DNA of 13,575 bases from Acidimicrobiia bacterium (GCA_023262065.1 JALRDW010000027.1:1-13575); one strand, 5' to 3'; positions 1-7,202 are shown, counted from the stretch's first letter. Numbers and translations: made by a program. Notes: generated by a model not told the origin, from the sequence alone.

Positions 1-237
1 GAGTACCGGGACGTGCTCCCGATGTTCTCCTACGTGGTGGAGACCGAGCGCCGCTTCTACCTCACGAACTCCGTCGAGCTGCATGAACGCAGCGACGGAG
101 GCCGCGTGTACTTCGAGCTCGAGCTCCAGGACGCGTGGGTCTGGGACATGTACCGGCCCGCGCGCTTCGTGGCCAACGTGCGCGTCGTGACGTTCAAGGA
201 CGTCAACATCGAGCGCCTCGGCGACAAGGACGTCTGA
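1..237 (+). CDS. DUF2469 family protein, 3' part (5' end outside window)
   Basis: The frame is open from the first base, so the gene begins upstream and only the C-terminal 78 residues are visible. The protein is the small acidic DUF2469 family of Actinobacteria (usually about 100 aa), recognised by the segments FSYVVETERRFYLTN, DAWVWDMYRPARFV and VRVVTFKDVN, which are nearly invariant in the family. No biochemical role is established. The family is typically encoded between ribonuclease HII (rnhB) and yraN, and yraN does follow here after 4 bp, so the two are probably co-transcribed. The GTG at 13 is an internal valine and not a credible start, because the preceding EYRD residues already match the family. 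The identification is sure; the function is unknown. Confidence 0.9.
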   Translation, partial: EYRDVLPMFSYVVETERRFYLTNSVELHERSDGGRVYFELELQDAWVWDMYRPARFVANVRVVTFKDVNIERLGDKDV

Positions 238-241
238 GGTC

Positions 242-628
242 GTGCCGGCCCGGGGCCGGCGGGCGACGGGCGCCGACCGACGGGCCCTCGGGGCCGCCGG
301 CGAGCAGGCTGCGGCCGACTGGTACGAGGCGAGCGGGCACCGCGTCCTGGACCGCAACTGGAGGGTCCGGGAGGGTGAGCTCGACCTCGTCGTGCTCGCC
401 CCGGACGGCGCGATCGTGTTCTGCGAGGTCAAGACGCGCACGAGTGATCGCTTCGGTGCGCCGGTCGAGGCGGTGACCGCCACGAAGCAACGCCGGATCC
501 GCACACTCGCCGCGCAGTGGCTCGCCGCACATCCGGGCGTGGGGCGCGGAATCCGGTTCGACGTCGCCTCGGTGCTCGTGGTGCCCGACGCCCCACTGCT
601 CGTGGAGGTCGTGCAGGCCGGGTTCTGA
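242..628 (+). CDS. yraN: YraN / UPF0102 family putative nuclease
   Basis: This 128-aa protein belongs to the UPF0102 (YraN) family, which has a Holliday-junction-resolvase-like PD-(D/E)xK fold. Visible signatures are the N-terminal helix LGAAGEQAAADWYEASGH (about residues 16-33), GELDLVV (45-51, with E46 and D48) and FCEVKTR (60-66, with E62 and K64). Together these form the expected acidic/lysine nuclease core. The length fits the family (about 115-130 aa). The GTG start lies 4 bp after the DUF2469 stop. There is only a weak Shine-Dalgarno-like AAGGA further upstream, so it is probably translated in coupling with DUF2469. The gene meets a minus-strand gene tail to tail, with 8 bp between stop codons. 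A role in DNA processing is inferred from the fold and from neighbours such as comM and dprA; the substrate is not known. Confidence 0.88.
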   Translation: MPARGRRATGADRRALGAAGEQAAADWYEASGHRVLDRNWRVREGELDLVVLAPDGAIVFCEVKTRTSDRFGAPVEAVTATKQRRIRTLAAQWLAAHPGVGRGIRFDVASVLVVPDAPLLVEVVQAGF

Positions 629-636
629 GCCGGACC

Positions 637-804
637 TCAGCGACGCCCCGTTCGGCGGCGCTCGGCGGCCCAGCACGGGGTGTGCCAGTGTCTGCGGTCC
701 TCGGGCGCGTGCACCGGGACGACGACCTCGTGCCCGACGCCGGCCGGGATCTCCTGGTTGCACCCGGGACACCGATACGCCTTCACCGCCTGGTACGGCT
801 GCAT
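637..804 (-). CDS. small zinc-ribbon protein (55 aa), conserved actinobacterial type
   Basis: This 55-residue protein has a likely zinc-binding site made of CPGC (C12, C15) and HWHTPCW (H39 or H41, C44). The phrases AYRCPGC, GHEVVVP and DRRHWHTPCW match a family of short uncharacterised actinobacterial proteins, sometimes given uninformative names. The ATG at 804 was chosen because a GAGGT Shine-Dalgarno lies 7 nt upstream. The same frame stays open further upstream, but without a better start. It follows the 37-aa membrane-protein gene on the same strand after 25 bp, so the two probably form a small operon. The stop is 8 bp from the yraN stop (convergent). The cysteine/histidine pattern is seen; zinc binding is inferred; the function is unknown. 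Confidence 0.75.
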   Translation of the reverse strand: MQPYQAVKAYRCPGCNQEIPAGVGHEVVVPVHAPEDRRHWHTPCWAAERRRTGRR

Positions 805-829
805 GTGCCGGACCTCGACCGCGTCCGGG

Positions 830-943
830 TCACGCAAGGCCGAAGCCCCAGACGAGGAGCGCGCCGATGAGGACGGCTGCGGCGACGACGATCGCATAGT
901 CGCTCGCCCGGGGCTTGGTGCCCCGTTCGGGGTTGAATCCCAT
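830..943 (-). CDS. 37-aa single-pass membrane protein (hypothetical)
   Basis: A short minus-strand frame encodes a basic N-terminus (MGFNPERGTKPRASD) followed by one hydrophobic segment of about 20 residues (YAIVVAAAVLIGALLVWGFG, positions 16-35) and an immediate stop. That is the layout of a small membrane protein with its N-terminus in the cytoplasm. There is no Shine-Dalgarno, but a TACCGT hexamer ends 6 nt before the ATG, which fits leaderless transcription. The downstream zinc-ribbon gene starts 25 bp after the stop and has its own ribosome-binding site. I do not recognise a named family. Support is the clean start, the sensible topology, codon third positions mostly G/C, and the promoter spacing; no homology was checked. 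Confidence 0.6.
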   Translation of the reverse strand: MGFNPERGTKPRASDYAIVVAAAVLIGALLVWGFGLA

Positions 944-955
944 GGGGCTACGGTA
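944..955 (-). promoter_or_regulatory. candidate leaderless -10 element for the 37-aa membrane protein
   Basis: On the minus strand TACCGT (955-950) is followed by 6 nt and then the ATG at 943. TANNNT placed 6-7 nt before a start codon is the usual arrangement of leaderless actinobacterial promoters. No clear -35 box is visible. Confidence 0.4.
949..954 (+). promoter_or_regulatory. candidate -10 element for the enoyl-CoA hydratase/isomerase gene
   Basis: TACGGT on the plus strand is the only TANNNT hexamer in the gap before the downstream gene. It would give a leader of about 55 nt ending in an AGGAGG ribosome-binding site (1000-1005). It overlaps the opposing -10 box on the minus strand almost completely. 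No -35 box is evident. Confidence 0.3.
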
Positions 956-1014
956 CCGGCGCCGCCGCGTCGGGAGCGCCCCCGCGGCCGGACCGACCGA
1001 GGAGGCGAGCGCCG

Positions 1015-1803
1015 GTGGAGACGATCGAGGTCACCCGACGGGACGGCATCGTCACCGTCACCCTCAACCGCCCGCACAAGAAGAACGCGATGACCCCCAC
1101 GATGTGGGAGGAACTCCTCGACGTGTTCGTGGCGGTCGAGGCCGACCGCCACGACCGGGTCCTCGTCATCACCGGTGCGCAGGATGCGTTCTGCTCCGGC
1201 GCCGACCTCACCGACTCCAGCGGGAACGAGGGTGCGGCCGACGGCGTGGGCGGTTCGGTCGAACGGATGCGCCTCGTGACCCGCTGCGCGCTGACCCTCC
1301 ACGAGCTGCGCACGCCGACGCTCGCTGCGGTGAACGGCGTGGCCGCCGGGGCGGGACTCAACCTCGCCCTCGGCTGCGACATCGTGATCGCCTCGGAGCG
1401 CGCCCGGTTCTCGGAGATCTTCTCGAAGCGGGGCCTCAGCGTGGACTTCGGCGGATCATGGCTGCTGCCCCGGCTCATCGGGCTGCACCGGGCCAAGGAG
1501 CTCGTGTTCCTCGCCGACATCATCGACGCGGCCGAGGCCGAACGCATCGGGCTCGTCAACCGGGTGGTCGCCCACGATCGGTTCGCCGAGGTGGTGGAGG
1601 ACTACGCGCAGCGCCTCGCCGCACTCCCGCCGATCCAGGTCGCGAACTCCAAGCGGATGCTCAACCAGTCATCGGCGGTCTCGATGGCCGAGGCGCTCGA
1701 GATGGAGGGTCTCGCCCAGGCGTTGTCGTTCCAGACCCAGGACACGGTCGAGGCGATCATGGCCTTCATCCAGAAACGCGAGCCGCGCTTCGAGGGTCGC
1801 TGA
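1015..1803 (+). CDS. enoyl-CoA hydratase/isomerase family protein (PaaG-like)
   Basis: This 262-aa crotonase-fold protein should act on acyl-CoA thioesters, as a hydratase or double-bond isomerase in fatty-acid or aromatic-acid breakdown. The CoA/oxyanion-hole segments are clear: FCSGADL (59-65) and NGVAAGAGLNLALGCDIVIAS (about 107-127). At the active site, alignment by eye places F136 where classical hydratases have the first catalytic glutamate (Glu144 of the rat enzyme). A glutamate equivalent to the second (E162, in AKELVF) is kept, and D144 in GLSVDFGG matches the aspartate of PaaG-type isomerases. The GTG start is supported by AGGAGG 9 nt upstream. The gene stands alone between minus-strand genes, so no pathway partner is visible. 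The family is certain; hydratase versus isomerase is not. Confidence 0.9.
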   Translation: METIEVTRRDGIVTVTLNRPHKKNAMTPTMWEELLDVFVAVEADRHDRVLVITGAQDAFCSGADLTDSSGNEGAADGVGGSVERMRLVTRCALTLHELRTPTLAAVNGVAAGAGLNLALGCDIVIASERARFSEIFSKRGLSVDFGGSWLLPRLIGLHRAKELVFLADIIDAAEAERIGLVNRVVAHDRFAEVVEDYAQRLAALPPIQVANSKRMLNQSSAVSMAEALEMEGLAQALSFQTQDTVEAIMAFIQKREPRFEGR

Positions 1804-1804
1804 C

Positions 1805-1830
1805 CGGTCCGGGGCGTCGGGGTCGGACCG
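1805..1830. terminator. candidate bidirectional terminator between convergent genes
   Basis: A perfect 7-bp inverted repeat, CGGTCCG (1805-1811) and CGGACCG (1824-1830), with a 12-nt loop, fills most of the 30 bp between two convergent stop codons. There is no T-tract, which is common in high-G+C actinobacterial terminators. Confidence 0.4.
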
Positions 1831-1833
1831 ACC

Positions 1834-2025
1834 TCAGCCGATGACGAGCTCGGCGTCGCGCCGGGACTCGTCGACGAGCGACCAGTCGGGGTCCTGGACC
1901 CGGCGCACGATGTTCGAGTGCAACTCCCACTCGGCTCGGCAGTGCGGGCAGGACAGCAGGAACGAGCCACCGGAGTACTCGGCCTCGATCGGTTCGCCGT
2001 CGTAGGGGCACTGGGTCAGGTTCAC
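1834..2025 (-). CDS. small zinc-ribbon protein (63 aa)
   Basis: This 63-residue protein has two cysteine knuckles, a single C6 within CPYDG and the pair C26/C29 in CPHC, followed by WELH (33-36) and an amphipathic charged tail. It resembles short uncharacterised actinobacterial zinc-ribbon proteins with the pattern CP(Y/R)DG..YSGGS.LLSCP.C.A.WE. The GTG at 2025 is preferred because the family similarity begins right after it. Only a weak purine stretch (GAAGAA) lies upstream, and an in-frame GTG at 2067 would add 14 residues without resemblance to the family. It is downstream of dprA on the same strand (67-bp gap) and may be read from the comM-dprA transcript. A metal-binding or nucleic-acid-binding role is only inferred. 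Confidence 0.72.
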   Translation of the reverse strand: MNLTQCPYDGEPIEAEYSGGSFLLSCPHCRAEWELHSNIVRRVQDPDWSLVDESRRDAELVIG

Positions 2026-2092
2026 GAGGGAGTTCTTCGGAACCGGTGGGCCCCACCTTGACCCCACATTCCCGACATTCCGGACCCGTGGC

Positions 2093-3214
2093 TCACGCCG
2101 GCCACAGCAGCCCGCGGTGGCGAGCGACCCGCCCCGCCCCGACGAGCTCGCGCACGGCCCGGGCCACGGCGACGGGATCGAGGCCGGTCCGCGCCGCGAG
2201 TTCGTCGGCGGTGGCCGGTTCGCCGCCCAGAGCCCGCAGCACCCGCCGGGCCTCGGATCCGAGCGGCTCGGCGTCGCGGTGAGCCCGCGTGGGAGGGCGC
2301 AGGGCCCCGCGGCGCGCACCGCCGGTCATCCCGACGGCGAGGACGACGTCGGCCGGATCGAGCAACGGGTGGGCGCCGTCGGCGATGAGCGCGTTGGTGC
2401 CGGCAGCGACCGGGTTGCGCCGCGACCCCGGTTGGGCGAACACGGGGCGGCCGAGGCGCAGGGCCGCCGCCGCGGTGCTGAGCGCGCCCCCGCGGGACGC
2501 GGCTTCGACCACGACGACGACGTCGGCGAGCGCGGCGATGATCCGGTTGCGCACCGGGAATCGCTCGGGGCGCGGGCCGGTGCCGTGGGGGTGCTCGGTG
2601 ACGACGATGCCGTGGCGACGCACCCGTGCGGTGAGGGTGGCGTGGCGCCGGGGGTAGATGACGTCGAGCCCCGTCGCGACGACCCCGACGGTCGGTCCAC
2701 CGGCCTCGAGTGCCCCGGCGTGAGCGGCACCGTCGATCCCGATGGCGAGGCCGCTCACGACGCTGATGCCGGCGGCGGTGAGGGCGTGCGCGAGGTCGTG
2801 CGCGTCGGTGAGACCCGCCGGGGTCGCGGCCCGGGTGCCGACGATCGCGACCCTCGGGCGCTCGAGGGCGTCGGAGCGATCGCCCTCGATGAGGAGGGCC
2901 GCCGGCAGGTCCGGTGCGGCGTCGTCGATCGGCCAGTCGGGATCGAGGCGGGTCACGACCCGCGTGCCGTGGCGCTCCAGCACCCGCGCCGCGCGCACCG
3001 GGTCGACCGCGCGCCACGCCGAGCCGATCTCCGAACGCCGCAGTGCGTCCAGGCGGATCTCGACCCGCAGGATCGTGTCGGCGCCGCCCCGGGTGAGCGC
3101 GGCCACGGCGTCGGTCGGGTCCGGCCATGCGTCGAGGATGCGGTGCAGTCGGGCGGGTGTCATGTGGGGGAGTGCGACGAGGGCGGCGACGGCGGCGTCG
3201 CGGGCGGTCGCCAT
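2093..3214 (-). CDS. dprA: DNA-processing protein DprA
   Basis: DprA (373 aa, usual length) binds incoming single-stranded DNA and loads RecA during natural transformation. It has an N-terminal helical region (about 1-70) and a Rossmann/LOG-like core (about 119-290) with VAIVGTR (122-128), SGLAIGIDGAAHAGAL (154-169), GVVATGLDVIYP (177-188), FPVRNRIIA (219-227) and RGGALSTA (241-248). A C-terminal winged helix (about 325-373) ends in GLLWPA. The ATG overlaps the comM stop by one base (TGATG), and GGAGGT lies 6 nt upstream inside comM, so the pair is translationally coupled. Family variants include VGTR for the common VGSR and SGLAIGID for SGLARGID. Competence is not proved by dprA alone, as many non-transformable bacteria keep it. 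Confidence 0.95.
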   Translation of the reverse strand: MATARDAAVAALVALPHMTPARLHRILDAWPDPTDAVAALTRGGADTILRVEIRLDALRRSEIGSAWRAVDPVRAARVLERHGTRVVTRLDPDWPIDDAAPDLPAALLIEGDRSDALERPRVAIVGTRAATPAGLTDAHDLAHALTAAGISVVSGLAIGIDGAAHAGALEAGGPTVGVVATGLDVIYPRRHATLTARVRRHGIVVTEHPHGTGPRPERFPVRNRIIAALADVVVVVEAASRGGALSTAAAALRLGRPVFAQPGSRRNPVAAGTNALIADGAHPLLDPADVVLAVGMTGGARRGALRPPTRAHRDAEPLGSEARRVLRALGGEPATADELAARTGLDPVAVARAVRELVGAGRVARHRGLLWPA

Positions 3215-4716
3215 CACGGCACCTCCTGGCGGAGCTCGGCGGCGAGGACCACGTCGTCGGCGGTGACCCGGGTGCGATCGTCGAGATCGGCGATGGTCCG
3301 GGCGGTCCGGAGCAGCGCAGCCGCCCCGCGCCCGGTCAGCGACCCGGTGCGGACGGTGTCGCGCCACGCGGTCCGGGCCTCGCCGTCGAGGACGACCGCC
3401 TCGTCCAACGCGCCGGCCGGGACGTGGGCGTTGCGGGACCACGGTCGCCCCTCGTACCGGGCCCGCTGGCGCGCGACCGCCGCGACGACGCGGAGCCGTT
3501 CGGCCGCGCTCGACTCGCCCGGCTCCTCGACGTCCGCCGGTGGCCGCAGCGCGAGGCGCAGGTCGAAGCGGTCGAGCAGCGGCGAGGACAGTCGGCGCCG
3601 GTACCGCTCGCGGGCGACGTCGGAGCAGGTGCACTGCGACGGGTCGCGCCCGCACGGGCACGGGTTCGTACAGGCGACGAGCGTGAAGGCCGCCGGGAAC
3701 TCGATGGCCGCCGCCTGCCGCGAGATCCGCACGACCCGCTCCTCGAGCGGTTGCCGGAGTGCGTCGAGGGCCTGGGGTGCGAACTCGCCGAGTTCGTCGA
3801 GGAAGAGGGCGCCGCGGCTCGCGAGCGTGACCTCGCCGGGTCGGGGGCGGCCGCTCCCACCGCCCACGAGTGCCTGGGTGGTCGCCGTGTGGTGCGGGGC
3901 CCGGAAGGGTCGGCGCGTGGCGAGGCGGCCGTCGGTGCCCAGGCCGACGGCGGAGCGGATCCGGGTGACCTCGAGCGCCTCCTCGGGATCGAGCGGGGCC
4001 ATGATCCCGGGGAGCCGACGGGCGAGCATCGTCTTGCCCGCACCCGGCGGCCCGCTCATGAGCAGGTGGTGGCCGCCCGCCGCCGCCGCCCGCAGCGCGA
4101 CACGGGCGGATCCCATGCCGCGCACTTCGGCGAGGTCGGGCTCGGGATCGACCCCGACGTCGGCGCACGGCTCGGGCGGCGGATCGGGGAGCGTCGGCCA
4201 CGGGTCCTCGCCGCCGAGGCAGGCCCGCACCTCGCCGAGGCAGCGTGCGGCACGGATGCGCACCCCGGGCACCAGCGAGGCCTCGGCCGCATCGGCGTAC
4301 GGGACGATGACGGTGTGCGCCCCGTCGCCCGCGAGCGCATCGACGAGCGCGAGTGCGCCCGGCACGGGTCGGATCCGCCCGTCGAGTCCGAGTTCGCCGA
4401 GCACCCCGACGCCGTCGAGCAGGCCGTCGGACAGCGCGCCGCCGGCGACCATGAGCCCGAGCGCGACGGCGAGTTCGAGGCCGGCACCGCTCTTGCGCAC
4501 GCCCCCCGGTGCGAGGTTCACCGTGATGCGCCGCAGTGGCCACTCGATGTGGGAGGACACCATGGCCGCGCGCACGCGGTCCTTGGACTCGCGCCCGGCC
4601 GCGTCGGGGAGTCCGACGATCGAGTAGGCGGGCAGACCGTTCGCGACGTGCACCTCGACACGCACGATCTGGCCGACGATGCCGTGCAACGTGGCACTGA
4701 GGACGGAAGCGAGCAT
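3214..4716 (-). CDS. comM: ComM / YifB family magnesium-chelatase-like AAA+ ATPase
   Basis: ComM (500 aa) is an AAA+ hexameric helicase that promotes branch migration during integration of transformed DNA. Domains are an N-terminal Lon-protease-like fold (about 1-165, with SIVGLPD and NLAPGGVRKSGAGLELAVAL), the Mg-chelatase ATPase core (about 190-395) and a C-terminal helical domain (400-500). The Walker A motif is SGPPGAGKT (221-229), Walker B is ALFLDE (303-308), RPFRAPHHTATT lies at 269-280, and a cysteine cluster NPCPCG...CTC lies at 351-364, typical of the family. The ATG at 4716 has GGAGGT 6 nt upstream. It is the first gene of the comM-dprA operon and diverges from xerC. All nucleotide-binding motifs are intact, so it should be active. 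Confidence 0.95.
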   Translation of the reverse strand: MLASVLSATLHGIVGQIVRVEVHVANGLPAYSIVGLPDAAGRESKDRVRAAMVSSHIEWPLRRITVNLAPGGVRKSGAGLELAVALGLMVAGGALSDGLLDGVGVLGELGLDGRIRPVPGALALVDALAGDGAHTVIVPYADAAEASLVPGVRIRAARCLGEVRACLGGEDPWPTLPDPPPEPCADVGVDPEPDLAEVRGMGSARVALRAAAAGGHHLLMSGPPGAGKTMLARRLPGIMAPLDPEEALEVTRIRSAVGLGTDGRLATRRPFRAPHHTATTQALVGGGSGRPRPGEVTLASRGALFLDELGEFAPQALDALRQPLEERVVRISRQAAAIEFPAAFTLVACTNPCPCGRDPSQCTCSDVARERYRRRLSSPLLDRFDLRLALRPPADVEEPGESSAAERLRVVAAVARQRARYEGRPWSRNAHVPAGALDEAVVLDGEARTAWRDTVRTGSLTGRGAAALLRTARTIADLDDRTRVTADDVVLAAELRQEVP

Positions 4717-4783
4717 TCGGGGACCTCCCGGACCGAGGGGACGGTGGGAGGGCCGGTGCCGCGGCGCCTCGACGGTGCCGGGG

Positions 4784-4789
4784 ACGGTA
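4784..4789 (-). promoter_or_regulatory. candidate -10 element for comM-dprA
   Basis: TACCGT on the minus strand, about 68 nt upstream of the comM start, is identical to the proposed -10 of the 37-aa membrane-protein gene. No convincing -35 is seen. Confidence 0.28.
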
Positions 4790-4841
4790 GGCGAGGGGTC
4801 GGACGCGGCGATGGGTCGCCGGGGTGGGCCCGGCGCGGCGG

Positions 4842-4847
4842 TACCCT
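4842..4847 (+). promoter_or_regulatory. candidate leaderless -10 element for xerC-whiG
   Basis: TACCCT is followed by 7 nt and then the xerC ATG. No Shine-Dalgarno precedes that ATG, which together points to a leaderless transcript starting at or next to the A of ATG. No clear -35 box is visible. Confidence 0.45.
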
Positions 4848-4854
4848 GCGCACC

Positions 4855-5779
4855 ATGGCATGGGAGGTCGACGCCTACGTCGCGTCCCTCACCTCGGTGA
4901 GCGAGCACACGCACGCCGCGTACGCCCGCGACGTCCGCCAGTTCGTCGAGTGGGCCGAGCGCGGCGGGTGCGCGGCCCCGGCGGCGCTCGACCATCGGGT
5001 GCTGCGGCGGTACCTCGCGTACCTCGACACGCGCGGGTTCGCACGTCGGTCCATCGCGCGCAAGGCGGCCGCGGTGCGCTCGTACCTCCGGTACCTCAAG
5101 CGGCACGACGTGATCGACACCGACCCGGGTCGCGCGCTGCGCGCCCCCAAGGGGCAGGCGCGCCTCCCGCGTGTGCCGCGACGCAGCGAGGCGGCGGCGC
5201 TGCTCGACGGGGTGCAGGTCGCGACCCTCGATGCGGCGGAGGCGGTCGAGCGGGCCGACCCCGAGGTCGATCCGGTGACCCTCGCAGTGCTGCGTCGCGA
5301 CCTCGCGATCCTCGAGCTGCTCTACGGGACCGGCATCCGGGTCTCGGAGTGCTGCGGACTCACGGTGGGAGACCTCGACCTCGTCCGGGGTCACGTGACC
5401 GTGCTCGGCAAGGGGGCGAAGGTCCGTCGGGTCCCGCTGGGGGAGCCGGCCGCCGACGCCCTGTCGGGCTGGCTCGCCGCCGGCCGTCCGGTGCTGGCCA
5501 CGGACGGGACCCCGCCGGGGCCGGTGTTCCTGAACCGCCGGGGCCGGGTCCTGACCCCCCGGGACGCCCGACGGGTCCTCGAGGCGCACCCCCTCGCCGA
5601 CGGCCGCACCCTGCACCCCCACGCCCTGCGCCACGCCTACGCCACCCACCTCCTCGAGGGTGGCGCGGACCTCCGGGTCGTGCAGGAACTCCTCGGCCAC
5701 GCCGACCTCGCGACGACGCAGACCTACACTCACCTCACCCGTGAACGCCTGCGGGCCGTCTACGAAGCGACGCATCCTC

Positions 5780-5787
<8 letters not shown>
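4855..5787 (+). CDS. xerC: tyrosine recombinase XerC/XerD type
   Basis: This 310-aa site-specific recombinase should resolve chromosome dimers at the dif site together with a partner recombinase. The N-terminal SAM-like DNA-binding domain spans about 1-85 ([29 protein letters not shown]). The catalytic domain has all expected residues: R162 (GTGIRVSE), K186 (LGKG), H256 and R259 (HPHALRH), H282 (ELLGHADL) and the nucleophile Y291 (TQTYTHL). The family is about 300 aa, and a modest insertion at about 120-142 accounts for the extra length. The ATG was chosen by homology and by the TACCCT box 7 nt upstream. It overlaps the sigma-factor gene by 8 nt. XerC rather than XerD is called from the dprA/rpsB neighbourhood, since sequence alone barely separates the two. 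Confidence 0.93.
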
Positions 5788-6587
<800 letters not shown>

Positions 6588-6589
<2 letters not shown>

Positions 6590-6601
6590 CGCCGCGGCGT
6601 C
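6588..6601 (+). terminator. 14-bp palindrome at the whiG stop codon
   Basis: GACGCCGCGGCGTC is a perfect 14-bp palindrome overlapping the stop codon and could fold as a 5-bp stem with a 4-nt loop. It might be a weak terminator of xerC-whiG, but it may be chance in GC-rich DNA. The rest of the 85-bp gap shows only the next ribosome-binding site. Confidence 0.22.
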
Positions 6602-6674
6602 GGCCCAGCACCTTCCCCGCGCCACTCCCCGGATCCGGTCCTGCGCGCCCTGCGCCGTCCCTCCGAGGTCCGCC

Positions 6675-7202
6675 GTGCTCCGAACCCGTTCCGTCCAGCT
6701 CGCCGCGTGTGCGGCCATCCTCCTGTCGTGCATCCCGTGGACCCGACCGGCGGGTGCTGCGACGGTCTGGCTCCGCCCCGTGCCCGGCCCGATCCTGCGA
6801 CCCTTCAGGGCTCCGGCGACGCCCTACGGCCCCGGCCACCGGGGCATCGACCTGCGGGCCGCGGCCGGCGAGCCGGTGCACGCGGTGGCCGGTGGGGTCG
6901 TCGAGACGGCCGGACCGGCGGGGGGTGCCCTCCACGTCGTGCTGCGTCTCGCCGACGGCTCCCGGGCCGGGGTCTCGTTCCTCGCCGACCTCGCGGTGCG
7001 CCCGGGCGACCGGGTGGCCGCCGGGGCGGTGCTCGGGCGGGCCGGGGGGTCGGGCGCCGCCCACCCGCCCGGTGCGATCCACCTGGCCTGGCGGGTCCGG
7101 GGCACCTACCGGGACCCGACCCTCCGCCTGGCCCCGCGCCGGTACCGGCTCGTGCGCCCGGACCGGGCCCCGACCGGGAGCCGCTCAGGGGGTCTCGGCT
7201 AA
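6675..7202 (+). CDS. secreted M23 (LytM-fold) peptidase-like protein, divergent active site
   Basis: This 175-aa protein has a Sec signal peptide (about 1-29: arginines, a hydrophobic AACAAILLSCI core, then a cut near PAGAA) and one M23/LytM domain (about 35-150). Two of the zinc ligands sit in GHRGIDL (H55, D59) and the third in AIHLAWR (H136). The usual HxH is A-x-H, and the YAH histidine between them is replaced within SFLADL, so both histidines that assist catalysis in LytM-type enzymes appear missing. Proteins of this divergent type lie next to rpsB in other Actinobacteria (for example Rv2891). The GTG start has GAGG 6 nt upstream. The role may be cell-wall binding or amidase regulation rather than cleavage of peptidoglycan; that is inference. 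Confidence 0.85.
   Translation: MLRTRSVQLAACAAILLSCIPWTRPAGAATVWLRPVPGPILRPFRAPATPYGPGHRGIDLRAAAGEPVHAVAGGVVETAGPAGGALHVVLRLADGSRAGVSFLADLAVRPGDRVAAGAVLGRAGGSGAAHPPGAIHLAWRVRGTYRDPTLRLAPRRYRLVRPDRAPTGSRSGGLG

Noticed and set aside
2026..2067. GTG at 2067 as start of the 63-aa zinc-ribbon gene; GGTGGG/CCCACC inverted repeat at 2045-2057 and repeated GGAATGT nearby
   Set aside because: Added residues show no family resemblance; the repeats are short and without clear promoter context, so neither is listed as a feature.
2117..4627. Long plus-strand open frame of 836 codons
   Set aside because: Antisense to comM and dprA, low-complexity composition and no recognisable domain.
3127..4854. Plus-strand frame extending xerC far upstream
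   Set aside because: The extension is antisense to comM and lacks any domain; the recombinase family N-terminus begins at the 4855 ATG.
3217..4861. Minus-strand frame extending dprA by about 550 codons upstream
   Set aside because: It runs out of frame through comM, whose motifs are intact; dprA has a good ATG and ribosome-binding site at 3214.
5660..5779. Extension of the sigma factor to 5660
   Set aside because: It would overlap the catalytic end of xerC by 128 bases and lacks similarity to sigma factors.
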